Origin: Muribaculaceae bacterium
Lineage (GTDB): Bacteria; Bacteroidota; Bacteroidia; Bacteroidales; Muribaculaceae
DNA length: 64,000 bases
Assembly (NCBI GenBank): GCA_020026215.1
Contig: JAHHQT010000001.1
Location: forward strand, 1-64,000
Direction of reading: 5' to 3'
The notes under the pieces were generated by a model, which was given only the letters and a program-made list of their open reading frames with translations, did no database searches and was not told the origin of the DNA. A program made the translations under genes and the position numbers. Below, piece by piece: positions 37,048 through 46,498 of the stretch (its first letter is position 1; every line of letters starts with the position of its first letter).

Positions 37048-37662
37048 GTGCTACTTCCTTTTCTCGAACCAAATCGTATAGAAGCCGGTTGTGACGAAGC
37101 CGGGAGAGGATGTCTGGCAGGTCCTGTATATGCAGCCGCCGTCATTCTTCCTCCAGATTTCTCCAACGAATTGCTCAACGATTCCAAGCAACTAAGCGAG
37201 CACAAACGCGACCTGTTGCGCCCCATCATCGAGAAAGAAGCCCTGGCTTGGGGTGTGGGAATAGTCCCAGAAACTGAAATTGACAAAATCAATATTCTCA
37301 ACGCATCATTCTTGGCCATGCACCGTGCCATTGACGCATTGAAAATCCGCCCCGAATACCTACTGATTGACGGCAACCGATTCATTCCTTATAAAGGTAT
37401 CGCACACGAATGTATCGTCAAAGGTGACGGCAAGATGATGAGCATCGCTGCGGCATCCATTTTGGCAAAAACCCACCGTGACGAGTATATGACAAAAATA
37501 GACAAGGAGTATCCACAATACGACTGGAAAACCAACAAAGGATACCCGACCAAGGCACATCGCGCTGCCATCGCAGCCTATGGGGCAACACACTATCACC
37601 GCAAGACCTTCCGTCTGCTTGACGAGCGTCCCTCCCTATTTGATGAAATTGAAGAAAAATAA
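37048..37662 (+). CDS. rnhB: Ribonuclease HII
   Basis: 204 residues. Degrades RNA in RNA:DNA hybrids and excises single ribonucleotides. [24 protein letters not shown] (residues 12-35) holds the first acidic residues. [21 protein letters not shown] and [17 protein letters not shown] follow. GTG start at 37048 after the polyprenyl synthase. Confidence 0.95.
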   Translation: MLLPFLEPNRIEAGCDEAGRGCLAGPVYAAAVILPPDFSNELLNDSKQLSEHKRDLLRPIIEKEALAWGVGIVPETEIDKINILNASFLAMHRAIDALKIRPEYLLIDGNRFIPYKGIAHECIVKGDGKMMSIAAASILAKTHRDEYMTKIDKEYPQYDWKTNKGYPTKAHRAAIAAYGATHYHRKTFRLLDERPSLFDEIEEK

Positions 37663-37697
37663 ATAATCCCGACAGCCGATTGGTTATCGGGATTATT
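37662..37697 (+). terminator. rnhB terminator
   Basis: AATAATCCCGA/TCGGGATTATT 11-bp stem beginning at the stop codon of rnhB, followed by TATTGAC. Confidence 0.7.
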
Positions 37698-37731
37698 TAT
37701 TGACACATTTTAAAATTTGAAGACAAAACTA

Positions 37732-37761
37732 TTGATATATCGAAAAAAGGCTGTATCTTTG
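37732..37761 (+). promoter_or_regulatory. tRNA-Pro promoter
   Basis: TTG, exactly 19 bases, TATCTTTG: the full Bacteroidota consensus. The transcript should start about 10 nt before the tRNA. Confidence 0.75.
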
Positions 37762-37778
37762 CAATTGATTTTCGGACA

Positions 37779-37851
37779 CGGGGTGTAGCACAGTTGGCAG
37801 CGCGCCACGTTCGGGACGTGGAGGTCGGAAGTTCGAGTCTTCTCACCCCGA
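37779..37851 (+). tRNA. tRNA-Pro (CGG anticodon)
   Basis: 73 nt. Acceptor CGGGGTG/CACCCCG with C1-G72 typical of tRNA-Pro and discriminator A. Anticodon stem CCACG/CGTGG with loop TTCGGGA, anticodon CGG. T arm GGAAG TTCGAGT CTTC(T). No encoded CCA. Confidence 0.93.
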
Positions 37852-37975
37852 CAATCATTTAGCGATATTTGCCTTGCATTTATCGCTTTTTTATATCAGG
37901 AATTGAAATTTACCAAAAGTTCGGTATTGTTTACCGTACACTTTTGGAATTAACTTTGTAAAAAATTTCCACAAT

Positions 37976-40288
37976 ATGAAAAAATTCTTTTTCTCTCTGA
38001 TGCTATGTCTGATGTGTACACCATTGGTAATGGCGAAAACTGACGCCAATATTTTTGGGCACGTGATAGATAGCGCAACCGGAGAACACATGCCTTTTGT
38101 CAATGTAATGATAAAAGGAACTTCTATCGGCATCAGTACAGATGCAACAGGTCACTATTTCCTAAAAAATCTTCCATTGGGAGAAAGTGTAGTCATTGCC
38201 AAATCGGTAGGCTATACAACAGAGGAAGTCAAGGTGAATCTTCACAAGAACCAATCACTGGAACTGAACTTCAAGTTGAAAGAAGATAATTTCCTGCTTG
38301 ACGAAGTGGTAGTATCAGCCAACAAAAACGAGACAACCCGTCGTCTTGCCCCAAGTTTGGTCAACGTTATCGAGGCAAAGAAATTCGAATTCTCGGGTTC
38401 TGCCTGTCTTGCTGACGGTATCTCCCTACAACCAGGTGTGAGACTTGAGGACAACTGTCAAAACTGTGGTTTCACACAAGTGCGTATCAATGGTCTCGAC
38501 GGTCACTATTCCCAAATTCTTATTGACTCTCGTCCTATTTTCTCTTCATTGACTGGAGTTTATGGTTTGGAACAGATTCCTGCCAACATGATTGAACGTG
38601 TGGAAGTAGTAAGAGGTGGCGGTAGTGCACTTTTCGGATCTTCTGCTATTGGCGGTACGGTGAACATCATCACCAAAACACCTTCCCGAAATACGGCTGA
38701 CATTTCACACACCCTAACATCAATGGGTGGCTCAGGCAGTCTTGACAATGTAACAATGGCTAACGCTTCATTGGTAAGTGGCAACAACAAGGCAGGAGCC
38801 TATATCTACGGCCAGTTGCGTAACCGCGAAGGCTACGACCACAACGATGACGGCTACACAGAGATTCCACAAATCAAAAGCCAGTCGTTGGGTATGCGCT
38901 CATTCCTTAGAGTAAACGACCTTTCCAAAATCACAGTGGAATATCACGGCATTCACGAGTTCCGCCGCGGTGGTAACAAGCTCAACGAGCTTCCTCACAA
39001 AGCGAACATTGCCGAAATGATTGAGCACTATATTAATGGTGGTGGCATCAACTATGACTTCATTAGTGCCAACCGTAAACACAGATTGAATCTTTTCACT
39101 TCTCTTCAAAGCACCAACCGTGACAGCTACTATGGCGGTACAGGCGACGAGTCTCCTGAAAGCATTGAAGCAGCTGAAAATTCATACGGTAAAACTGAAG
39201 ACTTGGTAGTTTCTTCTGGAGCACAATATACTTTGTCATTCAACCATCTTTGGTTCTTGCCTGCCGAATTGACTTTGGGATTGGAATACAACTACGACAA
39301 CCTAAAGGACAATGCTTTGGGCAGCAAAATAAAGACCTACCAAATCATACGCAACTATAGCGGTTTCTTCCAAAATGAATGGAAGAACGACAAATGGGGC
39401 TTGTTGATTGGCGGTCGTTTCGACAAACACAACTTGGTGGACAAAGTTATTTTCAGTCCGCGTGCCAACGTGCGTTTCAACCCTACCAAAGACATCAACC
39501 TACGTCTTAGTTATGGTGCAGGTTTCCGTGCACCACAAGCATTTGACGAAGACTTGCACGTTTCTATCGCTTCAGGAGAACTTGGCGTAATTGAATTGGC
39601 CGACGACTTGACAGAAGAAAAGTCAAACAGTGTGAGCTTCTCAGCCGACTACTACAAGAACTTCGGGAATGTCAAGACCAACTTCCTTGTTGAAGCCTTC
39701 TTCACGGACTTGAAAGACGTGTTTGATTTACGCAGAAACGAAGCTGCCGACAAGGACAACTTGCAATATTGGGAACGCTACAACGCATCGGGCGCACGTG
39801 TATATGGTGTGACTCTTGAAGCACGTGTCGTACCTTTAGAAGACTTGAATATCCAAACAGGATGGACCATCCAACGCAGCCGCTACAAAGAAGCGACCAC
39901 TTGGAGTGACGATGCTCCGGCTGTCAAGAAGATGTTCCGTACACCAGACGTTTACGGTTATCTGACTATCAACTACAGCCCAATCAAACACCTTATGGCA
40001 TCGGTCAACGCCACCTATACAGGAAAAATGTTAGTACAACACCTTGGCGAAACCAACGTGCCTACCGACATTGCAGTAAATACCCCTGATTTCTTCGACA
40101 TGGGTATCCGTGTAGCTTACGACATTCCAATGTACGACTTGATGACCTTGCAAGTGTTTGCCGGTGTGAAAAACGTGTTCAACGCCTATCAAAAAGACAT
40201 TGACAGCGGCTGGAACCGTGACAGTGCCTATATCTATGGTCCCGGACTACCACGCAGCTATTTTGCAGGAGCAAAAATATTGTTCTAA
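37976..40288 (+). CDS. TonB-dependent outer-membrane receptor
   Basis: 770 residues. Signal peptide MKKFFFSLMLCLMCTPLVMA, then CarboxypepD_reg domain (about 25-105: ANIFGHVIDSATGEHMPFVN), TonB-box-like LLDEVVVSANK, plug (about 115-225, LEQIPANMIERVEVVRGGGSALFGSSAIGG) and a 22-strand barrel ending in FAGAKILF. The plug carries ED-N-C-Q-N-C-GF, a CxxC pair seen in a subset of these receptors. The substrate is likely a metal chelate, cobalamin or similar; not a SusC type, and no SusD is adjacent. A possible -7 element is TAACTTTG at 37951-37958. Confidence 0.9.
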   Translation: MKKFFFSLMLCLMCTPLVMAKTDANIFGHVIDSATGEHMPFVNVMIKGTSIGISTDATGHYFLKNLPLGESVVIAKSVGYTTEEVKVNLHKNQSLELNFKLKEDNFLLDEVVVSANKNETTRRLAPSLVNVIEAKKFEFSGSACLADGISLQPGVRLEDNCQNCGFTQVRINGLDGHYSQILIDSRPIFSSLTGVYGLEQIPANMIERVEVVRGGGSALFGSSAIGGTVNIITKTPSRNTADISHTLTSMGGSGSLDNVTMANASLVSGNNKAGAYIYGQLRNREGYDHNDDGYTEIPQIKSQSLGMRSFLRVNDLSKITVEYHGIHEFRRGGNKLNELPHKANIAEMIEHYINGGGINYDFISANRKHRLNLFTSLQSTNRDSYYGGTGDESPESIEAAENSYGKTEDLVVSSGAQYTLSFNHLWFLPAELTLGLEYNYDNLKDNALGSKIKTYQIIRNYSGFFQNEWKNDKWGLLIGGRFDKHNLVDKVIFSPRANVRFNPTKDINLRLSYGAGFRAPQAFDEDLHVSIASGELGVIELADDLTEEKSNSVSFSADYYKNFGNVKTNFLVEAFFTDLKDVFDLRRNEAADKDNLQYWERYNASGARVYGVTLEARVVPLEDLNIQTGWTIQRSRYKEATTWSDDAPAVKKMFRTPDVYGYLTINYSPIKHLMASVNATYTGKMLVQHLGETNVPTDIAVNTPDFFDMGIRVAYDIPMYDLMTLQVFAGVKNVFNAYQKDIDSGWNRDSAYIYGPGLPRSYFAGAKILF

Positions 40289-40310
40289 TTACGGACAAAC
40301 AACGCATAAA

Positions 40311-40340
40311 AAAAGCACGGCTCAAACGAGTCGTGCTTTT
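40311..40340. terminator. Terminator between the convergent TonB receptor and adk
   Basis: AAAAGCACGgCTC-aaac-GAGtCGTGCTTTT, a 13-base stem with one G-T, A/T runs on both sides. Confidence 0.8.
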
Positions 40341-40362
40341 TTGTTGTACCTTATACGTCAAA

Positions 40363-40944
40363 TTATTTTCCGCATTTTTCTTTGATAGCAGCTTTGATGT
40401 CATCAAAAATACTTTCAACTGTACCCATGCCCTTGATACCCAAGTAGCAGCCTTCTTCTACGTAGAAATCGTGCAAAGGTTGAGTTTGTGAGTGATATAC
40501 ATTCAAACGTTGTTTGATAGTTTCCATGTTGTCGTCGCTTCTACCTGATTCTTCACCACGTTTAAGCAAACGAGTAATCAATTCTTGTTCTTCTACTTCC
40601 AAACCTACAACAGCATCAACTTGAGCGTTGCGTTCAGCCAACATAGCTTTCAAAGCCTTAGCTTGGTTGATTGTTCTTGGGAAACCGTCAAAAATTACAC
40701 CGTCTTTAGCTTCTGGAGTATTATCCAAAATATCCGCAAGGATGCTAACCATCAAATCGTCAGGAATCAAGTTTCCTTTAGAAATGTAGCTTTCTGCTAC
40801 TTTACCAAGTTCTGTACCACGAGCTATATGGTCACGCAATACTTCACCTGTAGAAATATGGAACAAACCATAGTTAGCAATCAAATTCTCGCTCTGAGTA
40901 CCTTTCCCAGAACCCGGAGCACCAAAAATTACAATATTAAACAT
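40363..40944 (-). CDS. adk: Adenylate kinase
   Basis: 193 residues, short-LID form (no zinc insertion). Interconverts 2 ADP with ATP and AMP. Walker A FGAPGSGKGTQ (residues 6-16), AMP-binding ISTGEVLRDHI (about 31-41), FDGFPRTINQA (about 85) and the LID start LLKRGEESGRSDDN. Complete, followed upstream on the same strand by hpt, but a terminator separates them. Confidence 0.97.
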   Translation of the reverse strand: MFNIVIFGAPGSGKGTQSENLIANYGLFHISTGEVLRDHIARGTELGKVAESYISKGNLIPDDLMVSILADILDNTPEAKDGVIFDGFPRTINQAKALKAMLAERNAQVDAVVGLEVEEQELITRLLKRGEESGRSDDNMETIKQRLNVYHSQTQPLHDFYVEEGCYLGIKGMGTVESIFDDIKAAIKEKCGK

Positions 40945-40980
40945 TTTTTCGTTACTTAGATTAATCTAGAAACCTAAAAA

Positions 40981-41012
40981 AATGTTCGTCGAGAGTGATT
41001 TCGACGAACATT
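40981..41012 (-). terminator. hpt terminator
   Basis: AATGTTCGTCGA/TCGACGAACATT perfect 12-bp stem with an 8-base loop, between hpt and adk. Confidence 0.8.
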
Positions 41013-41023
41013 AGATTTATTAA

Positions 41024-41566
41024 TTATTTGTTACTTTCCAAAATGTAAATGTCTTTCAAATTCCTTGCTTGTTCATCTAAATCCAAGCCATAACCAAGGA
41101 TGAATTTAGAAGGAATTTCAAAGCAGCAATAGTCAACTTTTGCATCAACTTTTGCAGAATCAGGCTTAACCAGCAACGAAGCGAACTTCACTTCGGCAGG
41201 GTTCAATTTCTTTATTTCCTCTACCAACTGTACAGCTGTATAGCCTGTATCAACGATATCTTCAACAATCACTACAGTACGTCCTGTGATGTCCATGTCC
41301 AATCCCAACATCTTTCTCACAGTACCTGTTGAAGTTGTTCCCGAATATGACTTGTAGCGGATAAATGAGATTTCAGCAGGGAAATCTATTTTACGGAACA
41401 AATCAGCGGCAAAGATAAAAGCGCCATTAAGTACGCAGACAAACAAAGGATTTTTTCCTTCACAGTCCTTCTTGATTTCTTGAGCTACTTCTTGTATTCT
41501 CTTTTGAATCTCTTCGTTTGTAATATACGGTACAAACGTTTTGTCACCAATAACTACTTTATCCAT
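41024..41566 (-). CDS. hpt: Hypoxanthine phosphoribosyltransferase
   Basis: 180 residues. Purine salvage: hypoxanthine or guanine plus PRPP to IMP or GMP. PRPP motif [15 protein letters not shown] (about 93-107), flexible loop region [16 protein letters not shown] (about 68-83) and C-terminal [14 protein letters not shown]. Own promoter 41586-41616. Confidence 0.95.
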   Translation of the reverse strand: MDKVVIGDKTFVPYITNEEIQKRIQEVAQEIKKDCEGKNPLFVCVLNGAFIFAADLFRKIDFPAEISFIRYKSYSGTTSTGTVRKMLGLDMDITGRTVVIVEDIVDTGYTAVQLVEEIKKLNPAEVKFASLLVKPDSAKVDAKVDYCCFEIPSKFILGYGLDLDEQARNLKDIYILESNK

Positions 41567-41585
41567 GTTTTCGTTGAATATTGTG

Positions 41586-41616
41586 CAAAATTACAAATAT
41601 TTATAGACCCAGACAA
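41586..41616 (-). promoter_or_regulatory. hpt promoter
   Basis: Minus-strand TTG, 20 bases, TAATTTTG; predicted start about 12 nt before the hpt ATG. Confidence 0.55.
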
Positions 41617-41678
41617 TACAAAAGCCATGAATTTTCAAATTAACAAGTGCTAAAAGCCCAACAGACAGACCAATAAAC

Positions 41679-41718
41679 AAGAAACGTTTCATCTCTCAAA
41701 CGAGATAAAACGTTTCTT
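41679..41718 (-). terminator. Terminator of an unassigned minus-strand transcript
   Basis: AAGAAACGTTTcATCTC-tcaaac-GAGATaAAACGTTTCTT, a 17-base stem with one mismatch, followed on the minus strand by TTGTTTATT. No annotated gene on that strand precedes it; the nearest start is the consensus promoter at 42164-42193. Confidence 0.7.
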
Positions 41719-41947
41719 CCTAAATCGAAGTTATACCCTACGTCTATATCTTGGTTATCTTCTAAAACTATAATATAATAATTAGGGGAAATTTGCGAGC
41801 TTAATTTGTTTCTCAAGGAGAAAGGTATCAGATTTTATATAATTATGAATGTTATTATTTCTATTAGTATACATTTGGCACAACTCCCAATACCAAATAA
41901 AAAAAACAAAATAGAAAGTGTGGAGTTGATTCCATCTATCCATTTTG

Positions 41948-42070
41948 TTAGAAGGCTGTGGTAAACCCGAAGAAAAACAGACAATGAAAAGCCCCACACT
42001 TGAAAAGATATACAATATAGTTCACTGCCAATAACAGCGAACTAAATCTTAACAAGTCTATCAGTTTCAT
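41948..42070 (-). CDS. Possible 40-residue hydrophobic small protein
   Basis: ATG 42070 is preceded by GGAAGGACAAG, an unusual Shine-Dalgarno-like site for this group. The peptide begins MKLIDLLRFSSLLLAVNYIV and is hydrophobic through FFFGF before TAA, so it would insert in the membrane. It lies about 87 nt downstream of the perfect promoter at 42164-42193. Short length means chance is not excluded; a structured non-coding RNA is the main alternative. Confidence 0.35.
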   Translation of the reverse strand: MKLIDLLRFSSLLLAVNYIVYLFKCGAFHCLFFFGFTTAF

Positions 42071-42163
42071 CTTGTCCTTCCTTCATTAAAACTACCACAT
42101 TTCTAACTCGGACAATGTGAAAACACTTTCTAAATTTCCTAAATAGCTTACCTATTCAATGGC

Positions 42164-42193
42164 AAAGATACTGATTTCGTTTTTATTTATCAA
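42164..42193 (-). promoter_or_regulatory. Orphan consensus promoter B
   Basis: Minus-strand TTG (42193-42191), exactly 19 bases, TATCTTTG (42171-42164), identical in form to the tRNA-Pro promoter. It reads toward hpt, ending at the 41679-41718 hairpin about 480 nt away. Confidence 0.6.
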
Positions 42194-42311
42194 AACTATA
42201 AATCAAAAAAATTAGGTTTTCCGACAATCAAGACAAATAAAACAAGGTTCATAGAACCGCACCGAATAGCGTTTCTGTCTATAATCTTTTGTATCGGGAC
42301 GGATAAAAAAG

Positions 42312-42347
42312 AACTACGTCCTCCCGATATATCAGAAAGACGTAGTT
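42312..42347 (-). terminator. Possible minus-strand terminator
   Basis: AACTACGTC/GACGTAGTT (9 bp) with an 18-base loop, followed on the minus strand by CTTTTTTATCC. Confidence 0.45.
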
Positions 42348-42350
42348 TCC

Positions 42351-43016
42351 TTTAAGATTGCAACCGCTTACACTACACTTGGGTAAATCAAGGCAATAAC
42401 ATTAATGAATACACTCGTCGTTTTTTTACTAAAAAATGACAAAAAAATTAAATCCGACTAATCTCACGATCCATCGGATTCCTTAACCTATGATTCACTT
42501 ATTTGTTGTTGTTGCTTTCTTATCTAATAGGATGATATCAAATAAATTATCAATTAACTTGCATTTCTCAGACTTGTAGGAAATGTTTTTAATATGGGCT
42601 ATTTCCTATTTTGTCCATGCTTTTTGATACATCCTCTTTGCGACAGGTCATCATTTTTATTCCAACTCATTGGAAAGACAGTCTGTCACGAATATCTTTT
42701 TGGGCTCAGAAAAGAGAAAACTCTCATTTCCAAAAACCGATAAATTTCATACCTGATAATTGCAAGGAAATCATTTGATGATAATGGAACCGACCAACTT
42801 AGACATCAGCACATTTGCCAAAAATGAAGACCAATTAAACAAACTCTCCTTGTTCACTCACATGCTAAAGAATTAGCATTTATTGATAGACAGAAGATGT
42901 CTGTTGCTATTATATGTTTATTAAAATAAAGGGGCATTGAACGGACTCTTATGAATATTAAGAAATTTTAATGTTTAATGGTTTTATTTTAATACGCACA
43001 GGATTGTAATTCGCTA
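42351..43016. other. Intergenic stretch with an orphan minus-strand transcription unit
   Basis: About 670 bases with no ORF over 55 codons on either strand. The best plus-strand frame is 42617-42778 (53 codons, MLFDTSSLRQ start) and a 30-codon frame at 42784-42876. On the minus strand several short frames are broken by stops. A perfect promoter lies at its right edge and a hairpin with a T run at 42450-42480. Two small hairpins (42861-42879, 42889-42903) occur within it. It may be a non-coding RNA or the trace of a decayed gene. Confidence 0.4.
42450..42480 (-). terminator. Likely terminator of orphan unit A
   Basis: AATCCGA/TCGGATT stem, followed on the minus strand by TTTAATTTTTTTG. It ends a unit starting near 43010. 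Confidence 0.5.
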
Positions 43017-43046
43017 CAAAGATACATAAGAATTCTCTATTTACAA
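43017..43046 (-). promoter_or_regulatory. Orphan consensus promoter A
   Basis: Minus-strand TTG (43046-43044), exactly 19 bases, TATCTTTG (43024-43017). It points away from nagB, and its -33 element lies 10 bases from a plus-strand TAATTTTG (43057-43064) that may serve nagB, so the two promoters would be back to back. Confidence 0.6.
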
Positions 43047-43146
43047 ATAATTTTTATAATTTTGCCTAAGAATATTTTTTGTAACTTAGTAAGCGAAAAA
43101 AATTAATTAAAAACTCACAAACATAAACATTTAAACTCTTATTATT

Positions 43147-43959
43147 ATGCGTTTAATTATTGAACCGGACTATGACAAAGTCTCAAGATGGGCTGCTAAC
43201 TATGTAGCATCTCGCATCAACGAAGCTAACCCAACAGCTGAAAAACCTTTCGTACTTGGTTGCCCTACAGGTAGTTCTCCTCTTGGAATGTACAAAAACC
43301 TTATCGAACTTAACAAAGCAGGTAAAGTTTCATTCGAAAACGTAGTAACATTCAACATGGATGAATACTGCAACCTTCCAGAAGATCACTCAGAAAGCTA
43401 TCATACTTTCATGTGGACTAACTTCTTCAGCCACATCAATATCAAAAAAGAAAACGTTAACATCCTTAACGGTAACGCAGAAGACCTAGCTGCTGAATGC
43501 GCTCGCTACGAAGCTAAAATCGCTTCTTACGGTGGCATCGACCTATTCTTGGGTGGTGTTGGTCCTGACGGACACATCGCTTTCAACGAACCGGGCTCAT
43601 CTTTGACTTCTCGCACTCGTATGAAAACTCTTACTCTAGATACTAAAATCGCTAACTCTCGTTTCTTCGACAACGATATCAACAAAGTTCCAGAAACAGC
43701 ATTGACAGTTGGTGTTGGTACAATCATGAGTGCTAAGAGCGTTCTTATCATCGTTAACGGTTACAATAAAGCTCGCGCTTTGCAACAAGGCGTTGAAGGT
43801 GGTGTTTCACAAATGTGGACTATCACAGCATTGCAACTTCACGAAAAAGCAATCATCGTTGCTGACGAAGCTGCTACTATGGAATTGAAGGTTGGTACTT
43901 ACAAATACTTCAAAGACATCGAAGGTAAAAACCTTGACCCAGAAACTCTTTTGAAATAA
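43147..43959 (+). CDS. nagB: Glucosamine-6-phosphate deaminase
   Basis: 270 residues, standard length. Converts GlcN6P to fructose 6-phosphate and ammonia, the entry of amino sugars into glycolysis. [17 protein letters not shown] (about 37-53), the FNMDEYC catalytic region (about 69-75), [20 protein letters not shown] (about 134-153, with the ring-opening His) and the C-terminal [16 protein letters not shown]. Leader of about 75-80 nt with a weak promoter (TAATTTTG at 43057). Single-gene unit. Confidence 0.97.
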   Translation: MRLIIEPDYDKVSRWAANYVASRINEANPTAEKPFVLGCPTGSSPLGMYKNLIELNKAGKVSFENVVTFNMDEYCNLPEDHSESYHTFMWTNFFSHINIKKENVNILNGNAEDLAAECARYEAKIASYGGIDLFLGGVGPDGHIAFNEPGSSLTSRTRMKTLTLDTKIANSRFFDNDINKVPETALTVGVGTIMSAKSVLIIVNGYNKARALQQGVEGGVSQMWTITALQLHEKAIIVADEAATMELKVGTYKYFKDIEGKNLDPETLLK

Positions 43960-43980
43960 TCACATTTCATATAGAAACAA

Positions 43981-44010
43981 AATCGGCGCAACCCTCATGT
44001 TGCGCCGATT
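43981..44010 (+). terminator. nagB terminator
   Basis: AATCGGCGCAac/gtTGCGCCGATT stem followed by TTTTTATTTTG. Confidence 0.88.
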
Positions 44011-44078
44011 TTTTATTTTGTAACTATAAATCAATTCTACACTAATCCACAAAGCACAACTTCAAACAAGACCAACAA

Positions 44079-44108
44079 AAAACCGCCCATCTTTCGGTGG
44101 GCGGTTTT
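44079..44108 (-). terminator. gltX terminator
   Basis: AAAACCGCCCA/TGGGCGGTTTT 11-bp stem, 20 bases past the gltX stop. Confidence 0.85.
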
Positions 44109-44128
44109 GATTTTATAATCGTGGGAGA

Positions 44129-45646
44129 TTATTTCAAGTTTTCAATACCTGCGCGGACGCGGCGGATAGTTTCTTCTTTGCCAAGCAATTCAGTAATATC
44201 GAACATGTGAGGACCTTTACATTCGCCGACTACTGTCAAACGGAATGCGTTCATCACATTACCCATGTGATATTCTTTTGCTGTAATCCAACCTAAAACG
44301 ATTTCTTCTGATGCAGCAGAGCTGAAGTCTTCGATGCCTTCCAATACACCGATTAATTCGTTCATCAAGTCAGGCATTCCTTCTTTCCAGCGTTTTCTTA
44401 CGTCTTTTTCGTTGTAAGTAGTTGGAGCTTCGAAGAAGAATTTAGATTGATCCCATAAGTCTTTTACAAAGTTGATACGGCCTTTCACCAAAGACACTAC
44501 GCGTGTCACATAGTTCAAGTCTTGGTTTTCGTGTCCGTGTTCAGCAAGGATAGGCAAATACATCTTCGCCAAATCTTCATCAGCTTTTTCTTGCAAATAT
44601 TTGTGGTTGAACCATTTTCCTTTTTCAAAGTCAAATTTGGCACCACTCTTTGAACAGTGTTCGAATGAGAACAATTCAATCAAGTGTTCCATTGACATGA
44701 TTTCTTCATCGTTACCCGGATTCCAGCCCAACAAAGCGAGGAAGTTGATAACAGCTTCAGGAAGATAACCGGATTCACGGTATCCCGAAGAGATTTCACC
44801 TGATTTAGGGTCCTTCCATTCCAATGGGAATACAGGGAAACCAAGACGATCTCCATCACGTTTGCTCAATTTACCTTTTCCGTCCGGTTTCAAAAGCAAT
44901 GGCAAGTGAACAAATTCAGGCATAGTGTCAGCCCAGCCGAATGCTTCGTAAAGCAACACGTGCAATGGAGCTGATGGCAACCATTCCTCACCACGGATAA
45001 CGTGAGTAATTTTCATCAAGTGGTCATCGACAATGTTAGCCAAGTGATAAGTTGGAAGGTCGTCAGCTGATTTGTAAAGAACTTTATCGTCAAGGATTGA
45101 AGAGTTGATGACAACTTCGCCACGTACCAAGTCATTGACTTTAACGTCGCGGTTCGGTTCAATCAAGAAACGTACAACGTATTTTTCACCTGCATCCACC
45201 AATTTCTTCACTTCTTCTGCCGGCATAGTCAATGAGTTTCTCATTGAGCCACGAGTTTTGGCATCGTATTGGAAATTGGCGATTTCAGCACGTTTAGCAT
45301 CCAATTCTTCAGGAGTATCAAATGCGATGTAAGCCTTACCTGCATCCAAAAGTTGTTTGACGTATTTGCGGTAAATGTCGCGACGTTGTGATTGGCGATA
45401 TGGGCCATATTCACCACCTTCACGTACACCTTCATCAAATTTGATTCCCAACCAAGCGAACGCTTCATTTATATAATCTTCCGCTCCAGGAACGAAACGG
45501 TTAGAGTCTGTATCTTCGATACGTAGAATAATCTCGCCATTGTGACGACGAGCGAACAAATAATTAAACAAAGCGGTTCTTACTCCTCCGATGTGCAAAG
45601 GGCCTGTTGGCGACGGAGCGAAACGCACTCTTACTTTTCTTTCCAT
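44129..45646 (-). CDS. gltX: Glutamyl-tRNA synthetase
   Basis: 505 residues. Charges tRNA-Glu. Class I signatures: [20 protein letters not shown] (HIGH box, residues 7-26) and [12 protein letters not shown] (KMSKS box, about 262). Catalytic core and C-terminal anticodon-binding domain are complete. 54 nt downstream of surE; a TAACTTTG box at 45676-45683 suggests its own promoter inside the end region of surE, though a -33 element is not clear. Confidence 0.97.
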   Translation of the reverse strand: MERKVRVRFAPSPTGPLHIGGVRTALFNYLFARRHNGEIILRIEDTDSNRFVPGAEDYINEAFAWLGIKFDEGVREGGEYGPYRQSQRRDIYRKYVKQLLDAGKAYIAFDTPEELDAKRAEIANFQYDAKTRGSMRNSLTMPAEEVKKLVDAGEKYVVRFLIEPNRDVKVNDLVRGEVVINSSILDDKVLYKSADDLPTYHLANIVDDHLMKITHVIRGEEWLPSAPLHVLLYEAFGWADTMPEFVHLPLLLKPDGKGKLSKRDGDRLGFPVFPLEWKDPKSGEISSGYRESGYLPEAVINFLALLGWNPGNDEEIMSMEHLIELFSFEHCSKSGAKFDFEKGKWFNHKYLQEKADEDLAKMYLPILAEHGHENQDLNYVTRVVSLVKGRINFVKDLWDQSKFFFEAPTTYNEKDVRKRWKEGMPDLMNELIGVLEGIEDFSSAASEEIVLGWITAKEYHMGNVMNAFRLTVVGECKGPHMFDITELLGKEETIRRVRAGIENLK

Positions 45647-45700
45647 TGTTTTGTATTTGTTAAAATATATGGTGCAAAGTTAGCAAAATATATTTATAAG

Positions 45701-46489
45701 TTATTCATTTTTAAATAGAGTATTGCACTTTGACAAGAATTCGTCGGCACACGGGTCATACATGTCACGGTAAGCGCAAACCGGTGAAATTGAAGCATAG
45801 CCTCTGTCCAACCAATACAAGTCGGTGTCGGTTGATTCCGGTTCCATGTTCTTGTAACTGCCTGTCAGCATATAGAAACTCTGGTCGAACGGATCTTTGT
45901 ATTCCTTGTATTCTTCCACCCAACGACCACGACAGCAACGAGCCTTTTTGATACCCTTGATATTGCCTCCACCAGGGAAGTTCACATTCAAGCACATATC
46001 GTCGGGAGTTCCATTTTCAATGGCATTTGCCACCAATTCGCGGATATATTTGCGACAAGATTCAAATTCAGCATCGGTAGGATGAAAAGGAATCAAAGAG
46101 AAGCCAATGGAAGGAATTCCCTGCAAAGTACCTTCGAAAGCAGCCCCCATTGTACCTGAATAGACCACACTATTTCCCGCGTTTGCACCGTGGTTGATAC
46201 CCGACAACACGACGGCAGGACGACGTTTCACCACCATTGACAAACCCAGTTTTACACAATCCACAGGAGTTCCGTTGATGGAATACTTTGTCACGTCTTT
46301 CCATCGTCCATGAGCAGTGACACGCAACGGCTGACCGACAGTCAACGAAGCAGAGCCACCCGAACGAGGTCCGTCGGGAGCGACCATCACCACTTCACCC
46401 ATATCCATAACACTTTCTGCCAAACGATGTATGCCCTCGGCATTTACGCCATCATCGTTGGTCACAAAAATCAAAGGTCTATCTGACAT
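45701..46489 (-). CDS. surE: 5'/3'-nucleotidase SurE
   Basis: 262 residues. Metal-dependent nucleoside monophosphatase. FVTNDDGVNAEGI (residues 8-20) holds the metal-binding DD; SGGSASLT, the metal Asn in SGINHGANAGNSVVYSGTMGAA and the C-terminal region are present. Nine nt after the CBS-nucleotidyltransferase, so one operon. Confidence 0.94.
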   Translation of the reverse strand: MSDRPLIFVTNDDGVNAEGIHRLAESVMDMGEVVMVAPDGPRSGGSASLTVGQPLRVTAHGRWKDVTKYSINGTPVDCVKLGLSMVVKRRPAVVLSGINHGANAGNSVVYSGTMGAAFEGTLQGIPSIGFSLIPFHPTDAEFESCRKYIRELVANAIENGTPDDMCLNVNFPGGGNIKGIKKARCCRGRWVEEYKEYKDPFDQSFYMLTGSYKNMEPESTDTDLYWLDRGYASISPVCAYRDMYDPCADEFLSKCNTLFKNE

Positions 46490-46498
46490 ATTCTATTT

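Larger units (their letters stand above)
41719..42310. other. Intergenic stretch with a minus-strand transcription unit
   Basis: No convincing gene of ordinary size. On the minus strand there is a consensus promoter (42164-42193), a 40-codon ORF (41948-42070), a long-range 10-bp pairing between 41916-41925 and 41992-42001, and a terminator at 41679-41718. A 77-codon frame at 41782-42015 with no good start context overlaps this and looks less likely. Confidence 0.4.

Noticed and set aside
41782..42015. 77-codon minus-strand frame starting MYIFSSVGLF
   Set aside because: No promoter-proximal start of its own, overlaps the better-placed 40-codon ORF in another frame, and the later part is low-complexity Asn/Ile. 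Possible only if the 40-codon ORF is frameshifted.
42617..42778. 53-codon plus-strand ORF (MLFDTSSLRQ start)
   Set aside because: No promoter on this strand, no recognised motif; similar lengths are expected by chance in AT-rich DNA. Mentioned only as a possible trace of a lost gene.
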